Below, piece after piece: positions 26,549 through 35,067 of a DNA stretch of 64,000 bases (positions are counted from its first letter, which is position 1; every line of letters begins with the position of its first letter). Location of the stretch: positions 1-64,000 of the forward strand of contig DASYPQ010000011.1 in NCBI GenBank assembly GCA_036006425.1, read 5' to 3'. The stretch comes from DASYPQ01 sp036006425 (GTDB lineage Bacteria; Planctomycetota; UBA1135; GCA-002686595). The notes under the pieces were generated by a model, which was not told the origin of the DNA, searched no databases, and saw nothing but the letters and a program-made list of their open reading frames with translations. The translations under genes were made by a program, and so were the position numbers.

Positions 26549-26928
26549 TGAGCACGCCGATCGACCACTACAAGGCCGGGCTATCCCTGTTCGGACAACA
26601 GAAGAACGCGGAAGCGCTCGTCGAATTCGAACGCGCGCTCGAGCTGAAGCCGGATTGGCTCGACGCGATGCACGCGCTCGCGACCGCGCAGAGCAAACTC
26701 GGGAAGCAGGACGACGCGCTGCGGACGATCGCGCGCGTCATCGAGCTCGATCCCGACGACCCGTTCGCCTACACGAGCCAGTCGATCTTCCTGCAGCGCA
26801 AGGGCCTCGTGCCCGAAGCGGAGGCGGCCTCCGCGAAGGCGCGCATGGCCGCGTGGAAAAAGGAGCTGAAGACGAATCCGAACGCTCCGCCGCCGACGGC
26901 CGCCGGCGGGATGTCGATCGTCCAGTGA
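26548..26928 (+). CDS. Small tetratricopeptide-repeat protein
   Basis: This is a 126-residue soluble protein with three TPR-like helical pairs ('YKAGLSLFGQQKNAEALVEF', 'AMHALATAQSKLGKQDDAL', 'AYTSQSIFLQRKGLVPEAE'). It ends in a Pro/Ala/Gly-rich tail. There is no signal peptide. Its ATG overlaps the pckA stop (TGATG), so it is translated with pckA. Its partner is unknown; a scaffold or protein-interaction role is inferred only from the fold. Confidence 0.8.
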   Translation: MSTPIDHYKAGLSLFGQQKNAEALVEFERALELKPDWLDAMHALATAQSKLGKQDDALRTIARVIELDPDDPFAYTSQSIFLQRKGLVPEAEAASAKARMAAWKKELKTNPNAPPPTAAGGMSIVQ

Positions 26929-26934
26929 CGCTGG

Positions 26935-27255
26935 CTAGCCGCCCTCTTCCTCGGACTCGATGCCGAGGATGGAGCGGCCTTCGGCGGAGATCCGCTGCGG
27001 CGTCCACGCGGGTTCCCAGACGATCTGGACCTCGGTTCCCTTGACGCCGGGGATCGAGTTCACGCGTCGCTTCACGACGTCCGGGATCGTGCGCGCCTCG
27101 GGACAGGCTTGCGACGTCAGCGTCATCGTGACGTTGCAGACGCCCGTGTCGGCGAGCTGCACGTCGTACACGAGACCGAGATCCACGATGTTGACCGGGA
27201 TCTCGGGGTCGTAGACCTGCTTCAGCTCCTTGTAGACGTCTTCGTTGGTCGGCAT
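26935..27255 (-). CDS. SufT/MIP18-like (DUF59) iron-sulfur assembly factor
   Basis: A 106-residue DUF59 domain protein. The family signatures 'YDPEIPVNIVDLGLVYDV' and 'TMTLTSQACPEARTIPD' include the conserved Asp-Pro-Glu and the reactive Cys. Members help mature Fe-S proteins. Complex I, KorAB and the DinG-like helicase in this window would be clients in general terms, but no suf genes are adjacent. The inner ATG (27255) is chosen over 27267 because a TAGAAT -10-like element overlaps the outer one. It lies downstream of the pseudouridine synthase on the same strand. Confidence 0.85.
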   Translation of the reverse strand: MPTNEDVYKELKQVYDPEIPVNIVDLGLVYDVQLADTGVCNVTMTLTSQACPEARTIPDVVKRRVNSIPGVKGTEVQIVWEPAWTPQRISAEGRSILGIESEEEGG

Positions 27256-27285
27256 GGCGGCGAGCATTCTACACGTTCGCCGGAC

Positions 27286-27951
27286 TCAACGCGACGCGCG
27301 CTCCAGGAGCTCCGTCAAATCCGGCGGCAGGGGCGCCTCCACTTCGACTTCCGCGCGCTTGCGCGGATGCGGGAATGCGAGCTTCCACGAGTGGAGGGCG
27401 ACGCGGCGGCTCCGGAACCGGACCGGCGAGTCCTTCCCGCGGGCGTACTTGCGCTCGCCGACGAGCGGAAAACCGGCGTGGGCGAAGTGGATCCGGATCT
27501 GGTTGTAGCGCCCCGTCACGAGATCGATCTCGAGCTCCGTCGTGGTGCGCAGCGTCTGCAGCGCCCGGTAGCGCGTCTCGGAGGCCTTCCCGCGCGCGGA
27601 AACGCGCGCGAACGACCCCTGCTCGAGGATCGGGAACCGCAGCGTCCCGCGCGCGGGGAGCACGCGGCCCTGCGCGAGCGCCCAGTACGTCTTGCGCACG
27701 GTCCGTTCTCGGAACGCGGTCTCGAGGTCGGCTCGCGTCGCCTCGTCCAGTGCGAACAACGTCGCCCCCGAGACCTCGCGATCGAGGCGATGCACGGGCA
27801 ACGCGCGGATTCCGTCGAGCTCGAGCGCTTCGGGCAGCGAAAGTCCGCTCGCGCCGGGCGTCGGCACGCTCAGGATCCCCGCGGGTTTCGACACCACGAG
27901 CACGTGATCGTCGCGGTACAGGATCGGAATCGGTGCGCGCGCTCGCGGCAT
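27286..27951 (-). CDS. RluA-family pseudouridine synthase
   Basis: This 221-residue RNA pseudouridine synthase has the catalytic motif 'HRLDREVSG' (D57) and the downstream 'GRYNQIRIHFAHAGFPLVGE'. There is no S4 domain, so it is a short RluA/RluC-type enzyme. The target may be rRNA or tRNA, which the sequence does not settle. The ATG at 27951 starts just before 'ILYRDDHVLVVSKPAG', the usual N-terminus. It is divergent from the amidohydrolase pair. Confidence 0.9.
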   Translation of the reverse strand: MPRARAPIPILYRDDHVLVVSKPAGILSVPTPGASGLSLPEALELDGIRALPVHRLDREVSGATLFALDEATRADLETAFRERTVRKTYWALAQGRVLPARGTLRFPILEQGSFARVSARGKASETRYRALQTLRTTTELEIDLVTGRYNQIRIHFAHAGFPLVGERKYARGKDSPVRFRSRRVALHSWKLAFPHPRKRAEVEVEAPLPPDLTELLERASR

Positions 27952-28076
27952 GGCCGGAGAAGATGGCAGAAGCCGCGCGGACGGAAAAGGAAACGTCGCG
28001 CTCGATGCTTCGTCTGGCGGCCGGCGCCCGGGTGTGGAGAATGACGCCGCCTTCCAGGCCCTTCGACCGGATCCCC

Positions 28077-29921
28077 ATGCGCCTCCCCGCAGCTCCGTTC
28101 GCGCTGCTCTGCGTCCGGCTCGCGATCTTCCTCGCACCGTGCGACGACGTCCGCGCGCAAGCGACACCTCGTCCACAGCTCTACGTCGTGCGCAACGTCC
28201 GCCTCGCGCCGGCAGCGGACGCTCCGCAGTCCACGCTGATCCTCCGCGACGGGCGGATCGAGCTCGTGCAGGGTGCGGGGGTCGAGCCGCCCGCCGGCGC
28301 GCGCGTCGTCGACGGAAAGGGGATGCTCGCGCTGCCGGCGTTCGTCGACGCCTACACGCAGACGGGATGCGTCGCTCCGGCGCCGATCGCGGAGCGCGAC
28401 GCGGCGCCCAAGGCGAGCGCGGAGGCACTCGTCGACATGCGCGAGGCGAATCGCAAGGGGATCCAGCCGTCGTTCCGGGCCGCCGAAGTCTTCAAGCTCG
28501 ACGCCGACGCCGGGAAGCGCTGGCGCGGGGTCGGATTCGGCCTCTTGCTATCGGCTCCGGCGGGGCAGTTCCTCGCCGGCCAGAGCACGCTCGCGAGCAC
28601 GCGCGACGCGCCAGGACGCGACGTCCTCGTCGAGCCGGTCGAGTTCGACCACGCGGGATTCGAGGCTCCGGGTCCCGGATACCCGGGCACCTTGATGGGC
28701 GCCGTCGCGCACCTGCGGCAGTTCTTCCTCGACGCGAACCGCCTGCGAGAGATCGAGAGCCGCCGCGCGGCCGGCAAGCCGGGCGCGCGCCCGCCGTTCG
28801 ACGCCGACCTCGAGGCGATCGCGCCGGCGCTGCAGAAAAAGCGGCGCATCGTGTGCGAGGCGGACACGGTCGGGGACATCGAGCGCTGGATCCGCCTGTC
28901 GGACGAGTTCGGATTCGACGTCGCGATCAGCGGCGGACGCGACGCCTGGAAGCGTGCAGCGCTCTTGAAGCAGCGCGGGATCCCGGTGTTCCTCACGCTC
29001 GAATGGGGCGAGGAAGTCGAGGACCCGCACGCGAAGGACAAGAAGAAGGAGGCCGCACCCGAGCCGCCGAAGGCCGAGGAGCCGAAGAAGGACGAGCCCA
29101 AGAAAGAGGAGCCGAAGAAGGACGAACCGAAGAAGGAAGAGCCGAAGAAGGACGAACCCAAGTCGGACGCGAAGGAGGGGATCTTCCAGGAGGCTCTCCG
29201 GGTCCGCGAGGAGAAGCGCCGCTTGTGGGAGGAGACGCGTGACAACGCGATCCGCCTCGCCGAAGCGGGCGTTCCGATCGCGTTCGGCACAGGCAAGGGA
29301 TCGCCCAAGGATCTCCTCGATCACGTGCGGACGCTGATCGAGAAAGGCATGCCCGCGGACGTCGCGCGGCAGGCGCTGACCTCGGGCTCGGCGACGCTGC
29401 TCGGCGTCGGGAGCGCGTTCGGGAAGATCGAGCCGGGATTCGGCGCGTCGATCGCCCTGTGGACGAAGGACCCGCTCGCGTCGAAGGACGCCAAGGTCGC
29501 CTGGCTCTTCCTCGACGGCTTCGCGACCGAGTTCGAAGTGAAGTCCGACGTCCTCGAAGGCAAGCCGGACGAAGGCGTCGACGCGACCGGGACCTGGGAG
29601 CTCGAGTTCGACAACCCGCGTGTGCGGCCCGCGACGGCCGAGCTCAAGATGGAGAAGGAAGGCGACGTACACGGGACGCTCCGCTTCAAGAGCCCGAACG
29701 ACGAGACCGAACGGAGCACCGAGTTCGAGGGCCACGTCGCGGGCAAGAAGATCCGTCTGACGGGCCGCGTGAAGTTCGGCAACTTCGAGGCGGACGTCGT
29801 GATCGACGGCGAGATCGAGAAGGACGAGATGAAAGGGACGGAGATCCTCAAGTTCCCGAACCGCGAGGACTCGCGCGCCTTCAAGGCGACGCGCAAGCCG
29901 CATCGCGAGGAGGACCGCTGA
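28077..29921 (+). CDS. Secreted amidohydrolase-like protein lacking the HxH metal motif
   Basis: The 614-residue product has an N-terminal signal peptide ('LLCVRLAIFLAPCDDVRAQA') and an amidohydrolase-type composite domain. It shows the early beta-sandwich ('LILRDGRIELVQGAG') and the C-terminal 'GVGSAFGKIEPGFGASIALW' that normally closes the TIM barrel. Where HxH is expected the sequence reads 'PAFVDAYTQTG', so the binuclear site is absent. Residues 334-363 are a six-unit [DE]EPK[KS] repeat. The C-terminus adds a beta-rich domain. The stop overlaps the next amidohydrolase start by one base, suggesting a functional pair. Probably non-catalytic or a partner subunit. An upstream ATG (28041) is in frame. 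Confidence 0.75.
   Translation: MRLPAAPFALLCVRLAIFLAPCDDVRAQATPRPQLYVVRNVRLAPAADAPQSTLILRDGRIELVQGAGVEPPAGARVVDGKGMLALPAFVDAYTQTGCVAPAPIAERDAAPKASAEALVDMREANRKGIQPSFRAAEVFKLDADAGKRWRGVGFGLLLSAPAGQFLAGQSTLASTRDAPGRDVLVEPVEFDHAGFEAPGPGYPGTLMGAVAHLRQFFLDANRLREIESRRAAGKPGARPPFDADLEAIAPALQKKRRIVCEADTVGDIERWIRLSDEFGFDVAISGGRDAWKRAALLKQRGIPVFLTLEWGEEVEDPHAKDKKKEAAPEPPKAEEPKKDEPKKEEPKKDEPKKEEPKKDEPKSDAKEGIFQEALRVREEKRRLWEETRDNAIRLAEAGVPIAFGTGKGSPKDLLDHVRTLIEKGMPADVARQALTSGSATLLGVGSAFGKIEPGFGASIALWTKDPLASKDAKVAWLFLDGFATEFEVKSDVLEGKPDEGVDATGTWELEFDNPRVRPATAELKMEKEGDVHGTLRFKSPNDETERSTEFEGHVAGKKIRLTGRVKFGNFEADVVIDGEIEKDEMKGTEILKFPNREDSRAFKATRKPHREEDR
29076..29165 (+). repeat. Six tandem 15-bp units encoding [DE]EPK[KS]
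   Basis: Six consecutive 15-bp units (GAGGAGCCGAAGAAG and variants) encode a Pro-Lys-Glu linker in the middle of the amidohydrolase-like protein. Third-position differences between units show it is not a very recent expansion. Confidence 0.9.
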
Positions 29922-32500
29922 TGTTCGTCCTGTCGTGCCTGCTGGCGTTCGCCGCCGCCGCGAAGCCCTCGATCCCGGGCCCGGACGATCCGCCGTGCGA
30001 GATCGACGCGGACCGCAAGCCCGCGCTCGTGACGCACGGGAGCTGCGTGATCCGCAACGCGACCATCCATTCGGCCGTCTCGCCGGCCGTGCGCGGCGAC
30101 GTGCTCGTGCAGAACGGCAAGATCGCGGCGATCGGCGCGGTCAGCGCGCCCGCGGGGACGCTGGAAATCGACGGCGCGGGCAGCCATCTCGCGCCCGGCG
30201 TCGTCGACTGCCACTCGCACATCGCCGCGGACGGCGACGTCAACGAAGGCACGGTCTCGATCAGCGCCGAGGTCTCGATCGCCGACGTGATCGACGCCGA
30301 CGACATCGCCATCTGGCGAGCCCTCGCGGGCGGAGTCACGACGGCGCGCATCCTGCACGGATCGGCGAACGCGATCGGCGGCCGGCACGAAGTGCTCAAG
30401 ATGAAGTGGAAGCGCACGGCCGACGAGCTCCGCTTCCCCGGCGCGCCGGTCGGGATCAAGTTCGCGCTCGGCGAGAATCCGAAGCGCTCGAACGGCGGGA
30501 CGCGCACCGATCGATTCCCCGCGAGCCGCATGGGCGTCGAGGCCGTGTTCGCGCGGGCGTTCTCGCGCGCGGGGGAGTACCAGCGCGAGTGGGACGACTA
30601 CGCCTCGCGCCGCGCGCACGGCGAGGATCCCGACCCGCCGCGCAAGGACGTTCGGCTCGAGGTCCTCTCCGGGATCCTGAAGCACGTGGTGCTCGTCCAT
30701 TCGCACTGCTATCGCGCCGACGAGATCCTGATGCTCCTGCGCGCGTCGCAGCGCTTCGGCTTCCAGATCGCGACGCTCCAGCACGTGCTCGAGGGGTACA
30801 AGGTCGCCAAGGAGATGGCCGAGCTCGGCGTCGGCGGATCCACCTTCGGCGACTGGTGGGCGTACAAGATCGAGGCGTACGACGCGATCCCGCAGAACGC
30901 AGCGCTCATGGAGGAAGCCGGCGTCCTCGCCTCCGTGAACTCGGACTCCGCCGAGATGATGCGGCGCCTGTACGGCGAGGCGGCGAAGTCCGTGCGCTAC
31001 GCCGGCATGGATCCGGTCCATGCTCTCGCGCTCGCGACGATCAACCCGGCTCGGCAACTCGGCATCGACGCGCGCGTGGGCTCGATCGAGAAGGGCAAGG
31101 ACGCGGACCTCGTCCTGCTCGACGGCGATCCCCTGTCGTCGCTCGCCCGCGTGCGCTGGACGATGGTCGACGGCGAGATCGAGTTCGAGCGCCGCGACGC
31201 GTTCGGGCTGGACGCGAATCCGCCGGCGGTGCTCCCGATCGAGGAAGCCGCGCCGAAGGACGCGCCGAAGCTCGCCGGGGACGTGGTCGCGATCACGGGA
31301 TGCACGCTGCACCCGATCACGACGCCGGACGTCGAAGGCGGGACGATCCTCCTGCAGGGCGGGCGGATCCTGGCGATGGGGATGGGTCTCGCGATCCCGG
31401 CGGGCGCGCGCACGATCCCGGCGCAGGGGAAGCACGTCTGGCCGGGGATGATCGCGCTCGGCGCGAACACGGGGCTCCTCGAGATCGGGTCGATCGCCGC
31501 GACCGACGACCAGGGCGACATCGGCGGGAACCAGCCGGACCTGAGGGTGTCCGCTTCGATCCATGCCGACTCGGCGCACATCGGCGTCACGCGCTCGAAC
31601 GGGATCACGCGCGCGCAAACGACGCCTCAGCGCGGCGGTCCGATGCTCGGGCAGTCCGCGGTCATCCGCCTCGCGGGCGACACCTGGGAGGAGATGCTCC
31701 TCGTCGACCGCGACATGCTCCACGTCCGCTTCCCGGCGACCGCGAACGACGCGAAGAAGAAGGAGGAAGGCGAGGACGTCAAGGAGCTGCGCCATCTGTT
31801 CGAGGAGGCGCGGGAGTACGGCCGGCTCTCCGAGCTCGCCGACAAGGGGCAGGCCGTGCGCCCCGCGTTCGACGCGCGACTCGACGCGCTCGTCCCGTAC
31901 ACGCGCGGCCAGAAGACGGTCGCGCTCCACGCCGACAATGCGCAGACGATCCTCTTCGCGCTCCAGTTCGCGAAGGAGCAGAAGCTCGCCGTCGTACTGT
32001 ACGGCGCCCGGGAGGGCTGGAAGGTCGCCGGCGCGATCGCGAAGGCCAAGGTCCCGGTCGCGGTGGGTCCGGTGATCGCGCTGCCGACCGGGCAGTTCGA
32101 TCCCTACGACGCGCCGTTCGCCAACCCCGCGGTGCTCGCGCGGGCCGGCGTCCCGATCGCGATCATCGCGGAAGACGTGGAGAACGAGCGCAATCTGCCG
32201 TTCCACGCCGCGATGGCGGCCGCGTTCGGCCTGCCGCGGGAAGAGGCGCTGCGCGCAATCACCTATTCACCTGCGAAAATGCTCGGCGTCGAACGCGAGC
32301 TCGGCAGCCTCGCGCCGGGCAAGATCGCGGACTTGATCGTGACCGACGGGGATCTCCTGGAGATCCGCACGCACGTCGAAGCCCTGTTCATCGACGGCGT
32401 CCAGGTCGATCTTTCGAACCGCCAGACCCAGCTCTACGAGCGGTACCGCGATCGGCTGCACCGGCTGCAGGCGAAGAGCGCGGGAGCGAAGAAGCGCTGA
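29921..32500 (+). CDS. Tandem-domain secreted amidohydrolase
   Basis: This 859-residue protein has two amidohydrolase-like domains in tandem after a short hydrophobic N-terminus. The first (about 40-430) keeps the metal set: 'DCHSH' (H98, H100), H260/H262 in 'VHSHCYRAD', H288 in 'LQHVLEG' and D342 in 'VNSDSAE'. The second (about 445-840) repeats the fold ('TLHPITTPDVEGGTILLQGG' to 'GSLAPGKIADLIV') but has 'ALGANTG' in place of HxH and looks inactive. It probably hydrolyses a cyclic amide, peptide or related bond outside the cytoplasm; the substrate is unknown. It is coupled to the preceding gene. Confidence 0.82.
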   Translation: MFVLSCLLAFAAAAKPSIPGPDDPPCEIDADRKPALVTHGSCVIRNATIHSAVSPAVRGDVLVQNGKIAAIGAVSAPAGTLEIDGAGSHLAPGVVDCHSHIAADGDVNEGTVSISAEVSIADVIDADDIAIWRALAGGVTTARILHGSANAIGGRHEVLKMKWKRTADELRFPGAPVGIKFALGENPKRSNGGTRTDRFPASRMGVEAVFARAFSRAGEYQREWDDYASRRAHGEDPDPPRKDVRLEVLSGILKHVVLVHSHCYRADEILMLLRASQRFGFQIATLQHVLEGYKVAKEMAELGVGGSTFGDWWAYKIEAYDAIPQNAALMEEAGVLASVNSDSAEMMRRLYGEAAKSVRYAGMDPVHALALATINPARQLGIDARVGSIEKGKDADLVLLDGDPLSSLARVRWTMVDGEIEFERRDAFGLDANPPAVLPIEEAAPKDAPKLAGDVVAITGCTLHPITTPDVEGGTILLQGGRILAMGMGLAIPAGARTIPAQGKHVWPGMIALGANTGLLEIGSIAATDDQGDIGGNQPDLRVSASIHADSAHIGVTRSNGITRAQTTPQRGGPMLGQSAVIRLAGDTWEEMLLVDRDMLHVRFPATANDAKKKEEGEDVKELRHLFEEAREYGRLSELADKGQAVRPAFDARLDALVPYTRGQKTVALHADNAQTILFALQFAKEQKLAVVLYGAREGWKVAGAIAKAKVPVAVGPVIALPTGQFDPYDAPFANPAVLARAGVPIAIIAEDVENERNLPFHAAMAAAFGLPREEALRAITYSPAKMLGVERELGSLAPGKIADLIVTDGDLLEIRTHVEALFIDGVQVDLSNRQTQLYERYRDRLHRLQAKSAGAKKR

Positions 32501-32512
32501 TCCCGCGCGCGT

Positions 32513-32611
32513 TCAGTGGACTGCGAAGCGCAGCAGGACGATCAACAGTCCGAGCCACAGGACCACGCCGAGGACCCGCTCGGCGCGGACCACGGTGCGT
32601 ACGGAGACCAT
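32513..32611 (-). CDS. Possible 32-residue single-pass membrane microprotein
   Basis: The minus strand encodes ATG, a basic N-terminus and one strongly hydrophobic helix ('VLGVVLWLGLLIVLL') ending in a basic tail, then TGA. Upstream on that strand, TGGAAAAG could act as a weak ribosome-binding site, and TACATA lies about 20 bases before the ATG. The arrangement is protein-like for a small membrane protein, but nothing else supports expression. It is convergent with the amidohydrolase gene. Confidence 0.35.
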   Translation of the reverse strand: MVSVRTVVRAERVLGVVLWLGLLIVLLRFAVH

Positions 32612-32685
32612 GGGCTTTTCCACGGGGGTATGTAGGCTTGCTTCTGTCGGAAGTAACGGCTGAGGGAGCATCGGACCCTTGGACG

Positions 32686-32691
32686 TACAAT
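32686..32691 (+). promoter_or_regulatory. -10 element upstream of the zinc-ribbon gene
   Basis: TACAAT differs from the -10 consensus at one position and lies about 50 bases before the ATG at 32742. No good -35 is seen. Confidence 0.45.
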
Positions 32692-32741
32692 CCCCGGCGC
32701 AAGTTCCCAGATTGGACCGAGCACGGCAGACCTAACACGAG

Positions 32742-33041
32742 ATGAGCGCAAAACAGATCGAAGTGACCTGCCCTTGCTGCGCGACGCGGTTGACGGTGGA
32801 TGTCCTCACGAGCAAGGTCATGCGGCAATCCCAGGCCCCCGGCGCCGCGCCCGCCGGCGCCGAGGACAAGGATCGGTGGAGTTCCGCGCAGGAACGCGTG
32901 CGAGATCGCACGACGGCGGGCGAGGACAAGCTGAAGAGTGCGCTCGAATACGAACGCACGAAGGGCAAGCGCTTCGACGATCTTTTCGACAAGGCCAAGG
33001 ACAAGCACGTCCGCGGAACAGACGGCGAACCCGCCGGCTGA
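32742..33041 (+). CDS. Small zinc-ribbon-like hypothetical protein
   Basis: The 99-residue protein starts with 'QIEVTCPCCATRLTVDVLTS', a CxxC knuckle followed by a beta-hairpin as in zinc-ribbon regulators, although only one CxxC pair is present. The rest is charged and probably helical ('SALEYERTKGKRFDDLFDKA'). There is no signal or membrane segment. It precedes the LOG-family gene by about 40 bases on the same strand and may share its transcript. Function unknown. Confidence 0.7.
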   Translation: MSAKQIEVTCPCCATRLTVDVLTSKVMRQSQAPGAAPAGAEDKDRWSSAQERVRDRTTAGEDKLKSALEYERTKGKRFDDLFDKAKDKHVRGTDGEPAG

Positions 33042-33082
33042 CGGAATTCGAACACGCCGCACGTCGGCGGAGACTCCACACG

Positions 33083-33904
33083 ATGTCCGAAAGCCGATTT
33101 CGCGCCGTCAAGGCGTACGAGAACGAGCGGTTCCTCTCCGGACCCGACGCCAGACCGCTGCGGATCCTCGCCGAATACCTCGAGCCCGAAACGCGTTTCG
33201 AGGAGCTCAAGATCCGCGACACGATCGTGTTCTTCGGCTCCGCGCGCATTCCTCCGCGCGACGTCGCCGAGGCCGAGCTCGCTGCGGCGGAGCGCGGCGA
33301 GGGAGATCTCGTGGCGGCGAAATCCCGACTCGCGATGTCGCGTTTCTACGAGGACACGCGCGAGCTCGCGCGACGGCTGACGCTCTGGTCGAAGAGTCTT
33401 TCGGGCACGGAACGGCGATTCGTCGTGTGCTCCGGAGGCGGTCCCGGAATCATGGAAGCCGCGAATCGCGGCGCGTCCGAGGCTCGCGGGGAGAACGTCG
33501 GGCTCAACATCTCGCTGCCGTTCGAGCAGACGGAGAACCCCTACATCACCCGTCGGCTCGCGTTCGAGTTCCACTACTTCTTCATGCGGAAGTTCTGGTT
33601 CAGCTACCTGGCCAAGGCGATGGTGATCATGCCCGGCGGCTTCGGGACGATGGACGAGTTCATGGAGATCGTGACGCTCGTCCAGACAAAGAAGATCACG
33701 AAGCCGATGCCGATCGTCCTGTACGGCACGGAGTACTGGAACGAGGTGCTGCACTTCGAGCCGCTGATCCGGCACGGCATGATCAGCGCGGAGGACGTCG
33801 ACCTCTTCCACCGCACGGATTCCGTGGATGACGCCTTCGCGCACGTCACGCGGGAGCTCGAAGCCCACGCGCTGAAACGCCCCGGCGGGGGCATGACCGC
33901 CTGA
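33083..33904 (+). CDS. LOG-family nucleotide phosphoribohydrolase (TIGR00730-like)
   Basis: This 273-residue Rossmann-like protein has the two hallmark motifs of LOG/YgdH-type hydrolases, 'GGGPGIMEAANRGA' and 'PGGFGTMDEFME', which bind the nucleotide 5'-phosphate and carry catalytic Arg and Glu. Members hydrolyse cytokinin ribotides or other nucleoside 5'-monophosphates to base and ribose 5-phosphate. The N-terminal extension (about 60 residues) and the 'FEFHYFFMRKFWF' segment match the longer bacterial type. It was formerly labelled lysine decarboxylase. Confidence 0.87.
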   Translation: MSESRFRAVKAYENERFLSGPDARPLRILAEYLEPETRFEELKIRDTIVFFGSARIPPRDVAEAELAAAERGEGDLVAAKSRLAMSRFYEDTRELARRLTLWSKSLSGTERRFVVCSGGGPGIMEAANRGASEARGENVGLNISLPFEQTENPYITRRLAFEFHYFFMRKFWFSYLAKAMVIMPGGFGTMDEFMEIVTLVQTKKITKPMPIVLYGTEYWNEVLHFEPLIRHGMISAEDVDLFHRTDSVDDAFAHVTRELEAHALKRPGGGMTA

Positions 33905-34387
33905 TCAGCGTTTTTCGTCGACGCTCGTGTGGTCGTGGACGATGCGCCATCCTTGCGGGGTGCGCTGCATCACGAGCGTGAAGAGGCCCCCGACCTGCGA
34001 CTTGTTCAGGAAATCGAGGTGCCACTTGCCGCGGACGATCCCGCTGTCGGCCCCGAAAAGGAGCGTCTCGACGTCGCTGAACGCGAGGCGGCCCATCTCC
34101 TTGCCGCCTTCCTTGTAGCTCTTGCGGTAGTGCTCGAGGACCGTCGTGAATCCGCGGCTGATCTCTCCACCCGAGAAGAACGTGAGCGTCGGCGACTGGA
34201 GGTATCCGTCCGTCAGGAACTCGTCCAGATCGCCGCGGTTCCACGCGGCCTCCTGGGCGCGCAACACGCACTCCATGGCCTCGGACTGGTCGCGGTCGCG
34301 GTAGGAGGAGACCGTCGTCGCGCATCCGGAGAGAGCGAGTCCGAGGGTGAGCGCGAAGAATGCGAGAGCTCGAGTCGATGAGGGCAT
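33905..34387 (-). CDS. NTF2/SnoaL-like (DUF4440-type) lipoprotein
   Basis: This is a 160-residue lipoprotein with lipobox 'LGLALSGC'. The mature domain matches the small cone-shaped NTF2/DUF4440 fold: 'AAWNRGDLDEFLTDGYLQSP', 'GKWHLDFLN' and 'LFTLVMQRTPQGWRIVHDHTS'. Such domains bind small ligands or act as simple enzymes; no catalytic set can be assigned. The inner ATG (34387) is used because it gives a compact signal peptide; ATG 34399 is four codons upstream. Its stop abuts the LOG gene, with which it converges. Confidence 0.75.
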   Translation of the reverse strand: MPSSTRALAFFALTLGLALSGCATTVSSYRDRDQSEAMECVLRAQEAAWNRGDLDEFLTDGYLQSPTLTFFSGGEISRGFTTVLEHYRKSYKEGGKEMGRLAFSDVETLLFGADSGIVRGKWHLDFLNKSQVGGLFTLVMQRTPQGWRIVHDHTSVDEKR

Positions 34388-34440
34388 GTCCCCATCCAAG
34401 GGAGTTCCGCGGGCTGCGTCAACGCCCCGCCGACGCGAAC

Positions 34441-34926
34441 TCAGCCGTCGCCGGCGTACCCGAGGCCCTTCAGACGCTGCAGCGCTTCGGGGTCGCTCGC
34501 CTTCTTCGCCGCGTCGCCGATCATGTCGCGGAGCGACTTCATCGACGGAGAGTCGGCGAACATCTTCATCCCGGCCTCCGCGACGGCGACCGCGGAGGTG
34601 ATCGACCGCTGCCGCACGAGCTCCGTCGCGACGACCGTGAAGTCCGGCTCGCGGACGCGCGCGGGCTGCGCGCGCGCGAGCGCCAGGAAGTCCTCCTCGG
34701 CGCGCTTCGGCTCGAGGCGGGCGAGGGCCTGGCAGCGGCCGACCGCGGCGCGCAGGTAGTCGGGGTGCGAGGCATCCATGTGCTCCATCGCGCGGTCGAA
34801 GCTCGCGACCGCCCCCTTCGCGTCACCCGAGTTCAGCGCGGCCGAACCGGCGTCGGTCAGGGCCTTGGGGTCCGAGGTGCCGCAGGAGGCGATCAGGCAG
34901 ACGAGGAAGAGGCTGGGTCCACGCAT
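34441..34926 (-). CDS. Helical-repeat lipoprotein with LK-x-LGY C-terminus
   Basis: This 161-residue lipoprotein (lipobox 'LIASC') has TPR-like helices ('ALTDAGSAALNSGDAKGAVA', 'RAEEDFLALARAQPA'). It ends in 'ALQRLKGLGYAGDG', close to the C-terminal LK-x-LGY motif of the two small ribbon-helix-helix-like proteins in this window. It is transcribed away from the first of these, with about 130 bases between the two starts. Function unknown; an anchoring or scaffold role is only a guess. Confidence 0.65.
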   Translation of the reverse strand: MRGPSLFLVCLIASCGTSDPKALTDAGSAALNSGDAKGAVASFDRAMEHMDASHPDYLRAAVGRCQALARLEPKRAEEDFLALARAQPARVREPDFTVVATELVRQRSITSAVAVAEAGMKMFADSPSMKSLRDMIGDAAKKASDPEALQRLKGLGYAGDG

Positions 34927-35034
34927 GGGGGGGCGGAGGCTCTCCGCAAGACGGTGAAAGATAGAGGGATACACGACCAAGCAGGCCGGGGACCCCGCGA
35001 ATAGTCGCGACGGGTCTGGCGCCGCACTCCAATG

Positions 35035-35067
35035 GGAGTACGATAGGAGTGCGATCAGAGTGCGAGC
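35035..35067 (+). promoter_or_regulatory. Three tandem 11-bp repeats, candidate operator
   Basis: GGAGTACGATA (35035-35045), GGAGTGCGATC (35046-35056) and AGAGTGCGAGC (35057-35067) follow each other with exact 11-base period. The first copy contains a -10-like TACGAT (35039-35044), and the third covers the GTG start of the ribbon-helix-helix-like gene. Regulators of this fold often bind short tandem repeats cooperatively, so autorepression is a plausible reading. The repeats are directly visible; the regulatory role is inferred. Confidence 0.5.

Noticed and set aside
27261..27294. Full promoter for the SufT-like gene
   Set aside because: TAGAAT on the minus strand is convincing as a -10, but no -35 at a usable distance was found, so only its effect on start choice is mentioned.
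29321..32206. 961-codon minus-strand frame opposite the amidohydrolases
   Set aside because: Lacks recognisable motifs and is Arg/Asp-rich; the plus strand encodes clear amidohydrolase domains.
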